The notes under the pieces were generated by a model. That model saw only the letters and a list, made by a program, of their open reading frames with translations, was not told the origin of the DNA and did no database searches. The translations under genes and the position numbers were made by a program. This document shows, piece after piece, positions 55,059 to 63,298 of a stretch of DNA of 64,000 bases. Numbering within the stretch: the stretch's first letter is position 1; every line of letters begins with the position of its first letter. Source of the DNA: Psychrobacter immobilis (GTDB lineage Bacteria > Pseudomonadota > Gammaproteobacteria > Pseudomonadales > Moraxellaceae); contig NZ_CAJGZV010000001.1 in NCBI RefSeq assembly GCF_904846065.1, forward strand, positions 2,976,001 through 3,040,000. Reading direction: 5' to 3'.

Positions 55059-55943
55059 CTACTTATGACTATCATGCTGACATTCTTTATAATTATCATG
55101 CTGACACTCTCGGCTTACTAATCTAGCAATCTCATCCACTGCTGAATCTGCCAACTGAGAATGAAATTTCAGGGTTAAAATGCTTTGGGTACGTGTGGCA
55201 TAAGTGGGCAAATTATTTTGCGTATGATTAAAAGTGACAGGCTCTATATAAATAGAAGACAGAATCTGCTCAATCTCAACAGCCACTCCAGTCTCCGGCA
55301 GCTTATTCACTGGCGCTTGCGTATTATCAGACAATACCGCAAAGGCAGCTTCTTGCCAGTACTCAGGTTCACTATTCTCAGCGATTAGTGGCAATACTTC
55401 TTGGCGCAGCCTGCCTCGCAGTTTTTCAGTTTTAAACCAGCTGTCCTCAGGCTGACCATTGGAAATGACATGCAGTCCTGCATATAGTGGCATAGGAGCA
55501 TGACCACGGTTATTGACAATAACGGCTTGCTCACTATCACCAATAATGAGATTGAACCCAGCATAGTTTTGCAAACTAATCTGCCGTGCAAACTCCATCG
55601 GGCTGATATCACTGGTTAAGAAATCCGTGACTAGCGCCCCGCGTGAGCACTCATCAGAGCTTGCCTGCACGCCATCGCGAAAATTCAATACCGCAGCCCA
55701 ACGTCCGTTTTGCTGATAATACTCTTGAGGCGCTTGATGACCGTCCTGATGATTGGCTTGATGGGGCTGTTGATGAATACCCAGCCAAGTACCGCCACTT
55801 TGTACATCGCGTCCTGCAAAAATAGGCTTATCTTCCCATTGATGTAGCAGCTCTGTCGGACGCTGCAAAAATTCATCGCGATTGGACAATAACACCAAAG
55901 GCAGCTCATCAAAGAGTTGCCAAGCAATGGCGACAATACACAT
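55059..55943 (-). CDS. NRDE (TANGO2) family protein
   Basis: A 294-residue protein beginning MCIVAIAW and carrying LSNRDEFLQRPT, the Asn-Arg-Asp-Glu motif that names the family. GGTWLGI, an NFRDG turn, SRGALVTDFL and YAGFNLI are further conserved positions. The N-terminal Cys2 is typical of Ntn-hydrolase-like folds; human TANGO2 is linked to heme or lipid handling, and bacterial function is unknown. Near the C-terminus ECQHDNYK is followed by ECQHDSHK, a two-copy repeat seen also in the DNA around 55066-55106. It stands alone. Confidence 0.9.
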   Translation of the reverse strand: MCIVAIAWQLFDELPLVLLSNRDEFLQRPTELLHQWEDKPIFAGRDVQSGGTWLGIHQQPHQANHQDGHQAPQEYYQQNGRWAAVLNFRDGVQASSDECSRGALVTDFLTSDISPMEFARQISLQNYAGFNLIIGDSEQAVIVNNRGHAPMPLYAGLHVISNGQPEDSWFKTEKLRGRLRQEVLPLIAENSEPEYWQEAAFAVLSDNTQAPVNKLPETGVAVEIEQILSSIYIEPVTFNHTQNNLPTYATRTQSILTLKFHSQLADSAVDEIARLVSRECQHDNYKECQHDSHK

Positions 55944-56039
55944 AAGACTCCTAATTTTACTAAAAATATACTTAATAACATGTCATTGCTTAGCGAACAG
56001 CCAAGCTTGATTTAAGTTTAAACTTAGTTCACTGACAAA

Positions 56040-57677
56040 TTAGTTTACTGATAAGTTTTTGCTAGCAGGATAACTAATCTGAGAGGTCGACTGGATGACT
56101 TTCGATTGTTTGCTTGGTAAATCAAACTCCCACGCAACCATGCCTTTATTGTCATTCCAGTCACGCTCAGTCACTGGCGGTGTATGAGTGACGGTTACTT
56201 TAAGACTATCGTCGCGACTAACTGGCTCACTGCCCAATACTTGTAAATGCATAGATCGGTTGTGCTGATTGGTAAATTGATAAGCTTGTGTTTTAGTCAA
56301 GGTTTGCGTGCGATTAAACGCGCCTTTATCACCCTGCTTATCTTCATCAGCTATCTGCTTTACGATGGTATTAGGGTCAATACCAAAACCGATACCTTGC
56401 TCTTTGAGCGCTTGATAATTATAGCGCGCCTGCCCGACATAATTATCATCACGGTATAATTGTAGCGAACCATCTACCCAAGCTGGTGTCAAGAACGGTG
56501 CGGATGCATACCAATAGCCAGCTGCCTCCACGCTCGGCGTACTACGAATCCATAGCTTGCTACTGCCCGACTGCTCATCAATGACTGTCCGTACGCGCCT
56601 GCCATCGCTTGGAATACTAATACGCTGCGGCAAACGGTATTCGGTAATGCCGTTTTTATTCTGACTGCTAACGGTAAAGCTTGGCAGCGGCGCCATGTTA
56701 GGTGTCGAGGCACCGCCATAGCTGTCTCTTGCAGTTACCACAACAGGCATATTTTCCGCCATAGGTGGTACAGATATAGTCTGGTTTTCTCTATCTTCTT
56801 CATATAAAGAAAAACGCTCAACTCGTGGCAATTGGCTGGTCGTGTTTTGATTGGGATTGACAGAGCTTAGCATCAAAGGGACATTGAGCCAGTTTTCTCC
56901 TGTCTGCTGAGCAATAACTGCAGAGGCAATGATATTTAATTGCTTGGTTTCAGTATTCAGCCTTGCTTGATACGTTGGCTCCCAACCCGCGCCGCGTACT
57001 TGATAGTGCAGTTTCACACTGCTTGGTACTCGACTGGCAGTACGTACACTCACTTGAGTCACACTATTTTGAGTGGAAGTCGCGCTGCCCGCCATTAGTT
57101 GGTTGAGCGCATCTTGTGCACGGGCTTGGCGCTGCTGAATTTCTAGTATGCGTTTATTGATACTGACCGCTTGGGTTTCCAGATCGCGCGCATTATTGGC
57201 AAGCGTGCCATCTGTACTGATTTGCGTGACCTTGGTTAAATTCTGCAAGTAAGCTTTAGCTAAGCGTGCCGCTTCTAACTCAGCATTGATAACTGCCAAA
57301 TTATCTTGCTGTGTCTGCACTCTCGCCTCACCTTGATACTGACACTGCGCTGCTTGCTCATCGCTTAAAGTCTCGATACTGACTTCACCAATATTGATGC
57401 CTTTTGCTGCTTGTACGCTCACACTGTCTTTATCGATATAAGGGGACAAACAAGAAAAAACCAGTGTCTGCTCACCGCTACCATTGATTGGTAACGCACG
57501 AGTCACGCTAGCTAAGCCCTGATAAATGGTCACTTGCTCAATACTACTGTTCGCTGCCTGAGCAGGAGTCAAAGCTAAAGCCGCTAAGCTAAATAAACCC
57601 AGTGGCGTCAACTGTTTTTTAGAGGGTAAAAATTTAGGTAATATTGCTACTTTTGATAACTTAGCTTGCATAATCAT
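56040..57677 (-). CDS. MuiA-like DUF4140/DUF4139 protein
   Basis: A 545-residue protein. A signal peptide (about residues 22-41, LGLFSLAALALTPAQA) should send it to the periplasm or outer membrane. DUF4140 follows (IEQVTIYQGLASVTRALP). A coiled coil lies at about 115-195 (QQDNLAVINAELEAARLAK), then the beta-rich DUF4139 domain (VKLHYQVRGAGWEPTYQARL). The same layout is found in proteins annotated as mucoidy inhibitor MuiA. The function is not known with confidence; the name comes from overexpression suppressing capsule in Klebsiella. Start could be at residue 1 or 3 (both ATG). Confidence 0.87.
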   Translation of the reverse strand: MIMQAKLSKVAILPKFLPSKKQLTPLGLFSLAALALTPAQAANSSIEQVTIYQGLASVTRALPINGSGEQTLVFSCLSPYIDKDSVSVQAAKGINIGEVSIETLSDEQAAQCQYQGEARVQTQQDNLAVINAELEAARLAKAYLQNLTKVTQISTDGTLANNARDLETQAVSINKRILEIQQRQARAQDALNQLMAGSATSTQNSVTQVSVRTASRVPSSVKLHYQVRGAGWEPTYQARLNTETKQLNIIASAVIAQQTGENWLNVPLMLSSVNPNQNTTSQLPRVERFSLYEEDRENQTISVPPMAENMPVVVTARDSYGGASTPNMAPLPSFTVSSQNKNGITEYRLPQRISIPSDGRRVRTVIDEQSGSSKLWIRSTPSVEAAGYWYASAPFLTPAWVDGSLQLYRDDNYVGQARYNYQALKEQGIGFGIDPNTIVKQIADEDKQGDKGAFNRTQTLTKTQAYQFTNQHNRSMHLQVLGSEPVSRDDSLKVTVTHTPPVTERDWNDNKGMVAWEFDLPSKQSKVIQSTSQISYPASKNLSVN

Positions 57678-57948
57678 TCCTTAAAAATACGGTTAATCCA
57701 TTAATACGGTGCATTAGCGCAAGCGCGCAGTATCTAACGCTTCATTAAATATAATGATGCAATATTTATGATGGCATTTATATTCAGCAACTTTTTTATA
57801 TCTTAGCGGTTTTCTGGCTTTCTTTCTAGATGTTACCCGTAGCAGATAAGTTGTTACCATGAGATGAGCCTCACCGTAATTTGGTATGCCTCACTGGCTA
57901 TTTTTGCTATTATGAGCAGCATTCTATTACCAAATTTATGATGCCCTT

Positions 57949-58833
57949 ATGATGATACATCCTCAGTACGATCCTGTAGCGCTGTCTTTGGGTCCAGTAG
58001 AAGTGCACTGGTATGGCCTAATGTATTTATTAGCATTTGCCGCCGCCTTTGGTCTGGCTTGGTATCGCAGTACCAAACGTGACAATTGGAACACTGACAT
58101 GGTGTCCGACTTGGTATTTTTTGGCGCACTTGGCGTCATTTTGGGCGGTCGTGTCGGCTATGTATTGTTTTATCAATTCGGTGAATTTTTACAAAACCCC
58201 GCTTACCTTTTCAAAGTCTGGGAAGGTGGTATGTCTTTCCATGGCGGCATGATTGGTGTCTTACTGGGCATGTTATATTTTGCCCGTAAGTATAAAAAGA
58301 CTCCGTTTCAAGTACTGGACTTTATCGTTCCTTGCGTGCCAACGGGCTTGTTATTTGGTCGTATTGGCAATTATATCAATGGCGAGCTATGGGGCCGCGT
58401 CTCTAACGGTGGCTACAACTGGCTTACCTACTTCCCGCAAGCGGCTGCTACTGATATGCAGCAATTGCAAACCAACCCTGAGCTGCAAGAGTTGATGCTT
58501 GAAGTAAATGGGCAGTATTTGCTACCTCGCCACCCCTCACAGCTGTATGAGGCACTTGCCGAAGGGTTATTATTATTCCTATTCCTATGGTGGTATTCAT
58601 CAAAACCGCGCCCACGTATGGCAGCATCGGCAGTATTTTTATTGGGCTATGGCATCAGCCGCTTCATCATTGAGTTTTTCCGCCAACCCGATGCGGACCA
58701 AGGATTTGTATTACTAGGCTGGATGACCAAAGGGCAGATACTCAGCGCTCCCATGATTATTATTGGTTTCATCATGCTGGTATACGCTTACAAACGCGGT
58801 ATCTATGACTGGGGTAAGCAGTCGGCTTATTAA
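57949..58833 (+). CDS. lgt: Prolipoprotein diacylglyceryl transferase
   Basis: Lgt transfers diacylglycerol from phosphatidylglycerol to the lipobox cysteine, the first step of lipoprotein maturation, in the inner membrane. The 294-residue protein has seven hydrophobic segments and the family signature GRIGNYINGELWGR at about residues 136-149. HWYGLMYLLAF at the start holds the conserved essential His/Tyr, and the HPSQLYEAL motif is also present. Length matches E. coli Lgt (291). It lies 74 bp upstream of thyA on the same strand, the usual gammaproteobacterial lgt-thyA pair. Confidence 0.97.
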   Translation: MMIHPQYDPVALSLGPVEVHWYGLMYLLAFAAAFGLAWYRSTKRDNWNTDMVSDLVFFGALGVILGGRVGYVLFYQFGEFLQNPAYLFKVWEGGMSFHGGMIGVLLGMLYFARKYKKTPFQVLDFIVPCVPTGLLFGRIGNYINGELWGRVSNGGYNWLTYFPQAAATDMQQLQTNPELQELMLEVNGQYLLPRHPSQLYEALAEGLLLFLFLWWYSSKPRPRMAASAVFLLGYGISRFIIEFFRQPDADQGFVLLGWMTKGQILSAPMIIIGFIMLVYAYKRGIYDWGKQSAY

Positions 58834-58907
58834 GCACTAATTCACATCAAGTAGCCTGTTAAAAAACAATACAACTATGCGTTTTAATAGCGTAGAAGAG
58901 CAATTTT

Positions 58908-59570
58908 ATGACCATGAGTAACTCCATTATTAGTAACAACAAGCAGTGTAAAAATGAGCAAGCCTATCTAGATTTGCTGCATCTTGTCCTCACTGAAGGC
59001 ACTGAAAAAGGCGATCGTACTGGCACTGGTACGCTGAGCCACTTTGGCGCGCAGCTCCGTTTTAATTTAGACGACGGTTTTCCATTATTAACCACCAAAA
59101 AAGTCCACTTTAAATCTATCGTCTATGAGCTATTTTGGTTTTTAAGTGGCAGTACGCATGTTGATTATCTACAAGCCAATGGCGTACGTATTTGGAATGA
59201 GTGGTCAACGGCTGAACAGACGGCACGCTTTAATCGCCCTGCTGGTGATTTAGGCCCTGTCTATGGTCATCAGTGGCGCAATTATGGCGCAAGCCAGCGT
59301 GAAGATGGGAGCTACAATAACGATGGTGTCGATCAAATCACCCAAGTCATTGAACAAATAAAAACCAATCCCAATTCAAGACGTTTGATTGTGTCTGGTT
59401 GGAATCCCGGTGAAGCAGATCAAGTTGCGCTGCCGCCTTGTCATACGCTATTTCAGTTCTTTGTGGCGGATAATAAACTGTCATGCCAGCTCTATCAGCG
59501 TTCAGCAGATTTATTCCTATTATACCCCCATAACAATAATGCACAGTATGGAGTACTGGATCGTATATAA
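58908..59570 (+). pseudogene. thyA: Thymidylate synthase, 3' end lost to a mobile element
   Basis: ThyA makes dTMP from dUMP with methylenetetrahydrofolate. The N-terminal 204 residues are normal: [43 protein letters not shown], catalytic Cys in [10 protein letters not shown] (about residue 178) and [12 protein letters not shown]. The next family residues should be GVPFNIA with the dUMP-binding Asn. Instead 16 unrelated codons (LYPHNNNAQ...) lead to a stop. The last 60-80 residues, including the His/Tyr dUMP contacts and the folate-closing C-terminus, are missing, so activity is very unlikely. The break at about 59519 is the left end of the recombinase element. The missing part may lie at the other end of the element, outside the window. 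Confidence 0.93.
59544..59558. repeat. Short inverted repeat at the element end
   Basis: CAGTA-TGGAG-TACTG, within 40 bp of the thyA junction. It is the size of a tyrosine-recombinase core arm pair but too short to be sure. Confidence 0.35.
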
Positions 59571-59598
59571 TGCAATACATAATTCAGTCTATGTATTG
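59566..59598 (+). promoter_or_regulatory. Probable -10 box and operator of the recombinase operon
   Basis: TATAAT (59566-59571) is immediately followed by a perfect 9-bp inverted repeat CAATACATA-N8-TATGTATTG (59573-59598). It overlaps the expected transcription start and ends 14 bp before the recombinase ATG. No matching -35 was found. The geometry suggests repression by an element-encoded DNA-binding protein, or a recombinase arm site. Confidence 0.55.
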
Positions 59599-59612
59599 AG
59601 ATAGTGGGTATT

Positions 59613-60848
59613 ATGGATATTAAAGTTTGTTCTGATGTAGAGCTAGATTTATCACAGTCTTGTTTACTTAATGAGATTCCAAACTTAACATCGAACAAAA
59701 CTATAAAAGTGAATGGTGTTGGAGTATTTGACGATGATGGCAAGATCCTTCCTATTATTTCTGAGTATTTATCGTATCAATCCAAACATCAAATAATTTC
59801 TTATAAGTCAGCAGTTACTTATGGTAGAAACCTAAGCTACTTCTTAAGTTATATTCGTAGTCGTCCAGATTATGATGACAGTGAATCTGATGAAGTATTT
59901 ATTACAGTTCCAAAATACGTAATTCAAGAATACCTGACATTTTTAATTCGTGAAGATGATAAGAGCTCATCTACTGTTAGAAGTCGAGATGAGACAATAC
60001 ATGCTTTCATTGAATATCTTTGTAGCCCTACAGAAGACCGTGATAAGCTTAGACAAGATAATCCATATAGCGATGGCTTGCTATCAAAACCACCAAAGCG
60101 AACACCCATTAGTTCTTGCACACTTGATGACCTTTTTATATTGATTAAGTTTACTGATTCAGAACGAGAAAGAGCTTTACTCCAGTTTCTATACGACTCT
60201 GGCTTACGTCGTTCAGAACTACCTAGAGTTACTCTTCAAGACTTTAAAGATATTAACAATTTCAATTCTGAAAAGTTTATTTCCTGCGATAATGATCAGC
60301 CTATCCATGCTGATTATGCGCCTTTAAAAGTCAAAGGAAGTAAGGGCCGTGGTAATCAAATTAAGCCACGCTGGACTCTGCTGAGCTTAGCAACTATCAA
60401 ACGTGTGCAGAAATATCACGCATCTCCTCTGTATAAAAAACACGCCCGTAAATATGTAGACCCGTCTGAAACCCCAGCATTTTTTAATGCTAAAGGTACT
60501 CCCTATACGCCTAGTGCGATCAACAAATTGCTTGAACGTATAAGTGAACGTGCAATAAAGAAAGGTTGCCTTGATCGAAGCATCTCTCCTCACAAGTTAA
60601 GGCACGGTAATGCTTATGCAATATTGCAGTCAAATGATTTAGGTGCCGATTACTTAGATCGGCTTGTTATTGTGCAGAAAAACTTAGGACATAACCATCT
60701 CCATACTACACAGATATATACAAGCATTCCCCAAGATATCTATAACAGCATGTGTGACGAGAACGGTGACTTACTAACTAGAGCCGAGAAGATGAGGCGC
60801 TTGTCTGAACAGACGCAATTAAGAATTGGCATTAAGGACATCAAATGA
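59613..60848 (+). CDS. Tyrosine recombinase (GinA/TnpA-like), catalytically complete
   Basis: A 411-residue site-specific recombinase. The N-terminal core-binding domain (about residues 55-150) has a SAM-like helical pattern. The catalytic domain shows Arg I in YDSGLRRSELPR, the beta-strand Lys in KVKGSKGRGNQ, HxxR in SPHKLRHGNAYA, His in NLGHNHLHTT and the nucleophile Tyr in TQIYTS, so all residues needed for strand exchange are present. I start at the ATG at 59613; a GTG three codons upstream is in frame but no better supported. The stop overlaps the next ATG (ATGA), so the genes are translationally coupled. It probably drives integration into thyA. Confidence 0.92.
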   Translation: MDIKVCSDVELDLSQSCLLNEIPNLTSNKTIKVNGVGVFDDDGKILPIISEYLSYQSKHQIISYKSAVTYGRNLSYFLSYIRSRPDYDDSESDEVFITVPKYVIQEYLTFLIREDDKSSSTVRSRDETIHAFIEYLCSPTEDRDKLRQDNPYSDGLLSKPPKRTPISSCTLDDLFILIKFTDSERERALLQFLYDSGLRRSELPRVTLQDFKDINNFNSEKFISCDNDQPIHADYAPLKVKGSKGRGNQIKPRWTLLSLATIKRVQKYHASPLYKKHARKYVDPSETPAFFNAKGTPYTPSAINKLLERISERAIKKGCLDRSISPHKLRHGNAYAILQSNDLGADYLDRLVIVQKNLGHNHLHTTQIYTSIPQDIYNSMCDENGDLLTRAEKMRRLSEQTQLRIGIKDIK

Positions 60849-63298
60849 AAAACGATGGAATAACCATTGATAAGGTTTATGAGAGTTTTTCTGAGCCAGG
60901 GATTTCAGGTGCAGACTTTAAGAAAGTTGAAGAAAAGCAACCTATTAAAGACGCCAAAGCAGCTGTTATAGAATGGGTATCGAAAACAGTTGGAGATACA
61001 GAAGCACTATGGGAAATACCAATTAGTAAAGCTGATAATGCTTTAGGCTTCAGTGTAGCTGTTAATCATATTCAAAGTGCTGTAGGTGTCTCATACTCTG
61101 TTGCACAAACACATAGGGGTATTACGACTCCTTTAATTGAAAAAATGATTGAAGAAGGTATTCTAGTAATACCAAGTGAAAGCTACGAAGCGGCTGGCAT
61201 CGAAAACACGAGGAAACTATTGAATTGGTACAGACAACTATCTGTAGAGGAAAAGCACACTTTACCTATTTTCGGCAATAAGATTTCGATAGGAAAAATG
61301 TCTTCAGAACAACTACCTATAAAAAAAGGATCCTTGAAATTTAATGTTGTTAAAGATGCTTGGGAATTCATTCATCAAGACCTAGAGAAACTTGGAATTA
61401 TTGATGCTAATTATAAAAGCGTTGCTGAAAGAACAAGCGAAGCGAATATCAATAGAAAAAGTTCCAGTGAAAGTCAGATAGACCGTTTTAATAGACTTGC
61501 AGCAAGAAAATTAAATGCTGCTGAAGATTTTCTCGTTCCTTCAGAATTAGAACCTTTCATTCAGGTAGAGCAGCTTTTTGCTGCTCAAAGTGTGACTGTA
61601 ACTTCAGATTCAGGTAAGGAAAACTATAGAAATGCCTGTAGTCAGCTTATAGAATTCTTGACTAATTATTACGGACCTGGACCGTTGAGAATCAAGGTAA
61701 CTTTTGACGCGCATCTCTTGCCTAGATATCGGAAATATTTGCAGCAAAAAATAATAAAAAAAGAAACCTCAAGCCATTACGCAAATACGAATCTAAGTGC
61801 TGCACGCAACGCATTACAAAGACTAGAACAAGTGCCCGATATGGAATACAGTTTTTTTGATATAGAGGGGTTTTCTGTAAGCAGAGAAACAGACGTTAAA
61901 AAGCCATTTACTATGAACGAGCGGCTCCAAATATTAGATGCTATCGAAAAAGGATTGAGTGAATCCAGAACAGCCCTTACACCTTACAAGAAGACGGGTG
62001 TAGGTAGGAATCCTTTGGACAAGAAATGTTCGATCATAAGAGGTCTCTCGACACTAGAGAATGCGCGATGGCTCTTTGAAAATGCCTTAATGTGTAAACC
62101 AATTCATCATAATACAGCTAATTCACCTATCGAGAAGTCTTTCTTAAGAATTATTAAGAATTCAGGTACGGGTTTAATAGAGACATACAATGAATGGGGC
62201 GTTACCCCAATGATAAATATGGATACACTAACGCCTTACATTTTAAGGCTTGCTCAAATCACTGGTTTAAATGCAGACCCTTTACTTTCTCTTAATATGA
62301 ATGATTACGTAGACTCCCACCCAGCAACATCACGACCTTGCCTTAGATATTGGAAAGAGCGATCTGATGGTCACAAAGAGTACCACCTTGATCTTTTTAA
62401 TGCAGAACTGACATGGCTTACATCATCTCAAGCTGAGTCAATAAAAGTTATTTTTGAAGAACTGGACCAATTAACTGGTAGTTTTCGACAAGATATTAAA
62501 GATGATGCTTTTAAAGATAGATTGTTCATCTATCAGTCGGATAGTACAAAAAAGCACGGCAGAGTATCTCCAATATTAGGAAATAAAGAAAAAAATGCAA
62601 AAGCATTGGGAGCTAGTTTGTCTAGGTTTGTTGAGAAATATAATTTAAAAAATGATGCAGGAAACCCCTTAACTCTTACAATAAGTCGGTTCAGACCAAC
62701 CTTTGTTAGTGAGATGCTTAGAAATGGCGTAACTGTACGTGAAATTCAGCTCATGTTGGGCCACTCCTCACTCCAAACGACTCTTGGCTATATAGATTCT
62801 CTAGATTTTAACTCCATGAGTAGAATGAAGATAAATGATGAATTAAAAGAGATACATCAAGCGACTCTGGATAAACAAGTTGAGAAGTTGCCAGAAGATA
62901 TAAAGTCCAAAAACAATGATGAGTTAGTAACGAGCTTTCATACTCCATTAGCTGAGTGCAGAAATATTTTTGACCCGCCGGATTTTGTAAAAAATCTTTC
63001 ATCCTACATACCTGGTACTCCATGCTCACAATATAACAAGTGCTTGAGCTGTGACAATGTCATTATTACAGCTAAAAACCTCCCTGAAATCTTTGCAATG
63101 AAGCGTGACTATACGCTTTTGACAGAGCATTCCCGTGTCATGGACACACCCTATGGGCATGTCATTTCAGAGAATTTAGAGCTGATAAAAGGCATCACAG
63201 AGCCAGAACTATCTAATTTTTCCTTAGAAGAGTTAGAAAATGGGCGGCGTTTAGCAGAATACATTGAAACGACCACACTAGTTGATGGAGTAATCTAA
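60845..63298 (+). CDS. Large recombinase-like protein (GinB/TnpB-like) with altered catalytic residues
   Basis: An 817-residue protein. The first 230 residues are unlike integrases. A core-binding-like region (about 245-340) and a C-terminal tyrosine-recombinase fold (about 450-680) follow. In the usual Arg I position TGLNADPLLSL has Asn for Arg. The box II motif reads ISRFRPTFVSEML, with Ser where His is usual but Arg kept. GHSSLQTTLGYI retains the His and Tyr. A Cys cluster CSQYNKCLSC (about 720) resembles a zinc finger. It may be a structural or target-selecting partner rather than an independent enzyme. Both ends overlap the neighbouring genes (ATGA and TAATG). Confidence 0.85.
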   Translation: MKNDGITIDKVYESFSEPGISGADFKKVEEKQPIKDAKAAVIEWVSKTVGDTEALWEIPISKADNALGFSVAVNHIQSAVGVSYSVAQTHRGITTPLIEKMIEEGILVIPSESYEAAGIENTRKLLNWYRQLSVEEKHTLPIFGNKISIGKMSSEQLPIKKGSLKFNVVKDAWEFIHQDLEKLGIIDANYKSVAERTSEANINRKSSSESQIDRFNRLAARKLNAAEDFLVPSELEPFIQVEQLFAAQSVTVTSDSGKENYRNACSQLIEFLTNYYGPGPLRIKVTFDAHLLPRYRKYLQQKIIKKETSSHYANTNLSAARNALQRLEQVPDMEYSFFDIEGFSVSRETDVKKPFTMNERLQILDAIEKGLSESRTALTPYKKTGVGRNPLDKKCSIIRGLSTLENARWLFENALMCKPIHHNTANSPIEKSFLRIIKNSGTGLIETYNEWGVTPMINMDTLTPYILRLAQITGLNADPLLSLNMNDYVDSHPATSRPCLRYWKERSDGHKEYHLDLFNAELTWLTSSQAESIKVIFEELDQLTGSFRQDIKDDAFKDRLFIYQSDSTKKHGRVSPILGNKEKNAKALGASLSRFVEKYNLKNDAGNPLTLTISRFRPTFVSEMLRNGVTVREIQLMLGHSSLQTTLGYIDSLDFNSMSRMKINDELKEIHQATLDKQVEKLPEDIKSKNNDELVTSFHTPLAECRNIFDPPDFVKNLSSYIPGTPCSQYNKCLSCDNVIITAKNLPEIFAMKRDYTLLTEHSRVMDTPYGHVISENLELIKGITEPELSNFSLEELENGRRLAEYIETTTLVDGVI

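Noticed and set aside
58908..59570. A group I intron in thyA, as in phage T4 td
   Set aside because: The sequence after the break quickly enters a recombinase operon and shows no intron core; the foreign DNA is at least 4.4 kb and protein-coding.
59509..59603. A functional alternative C-terminus of ThyA made by the element
   Set aside because: Only 16 unrelated codons follow the break; they contain none of the conserved dUMP or folate contacts.
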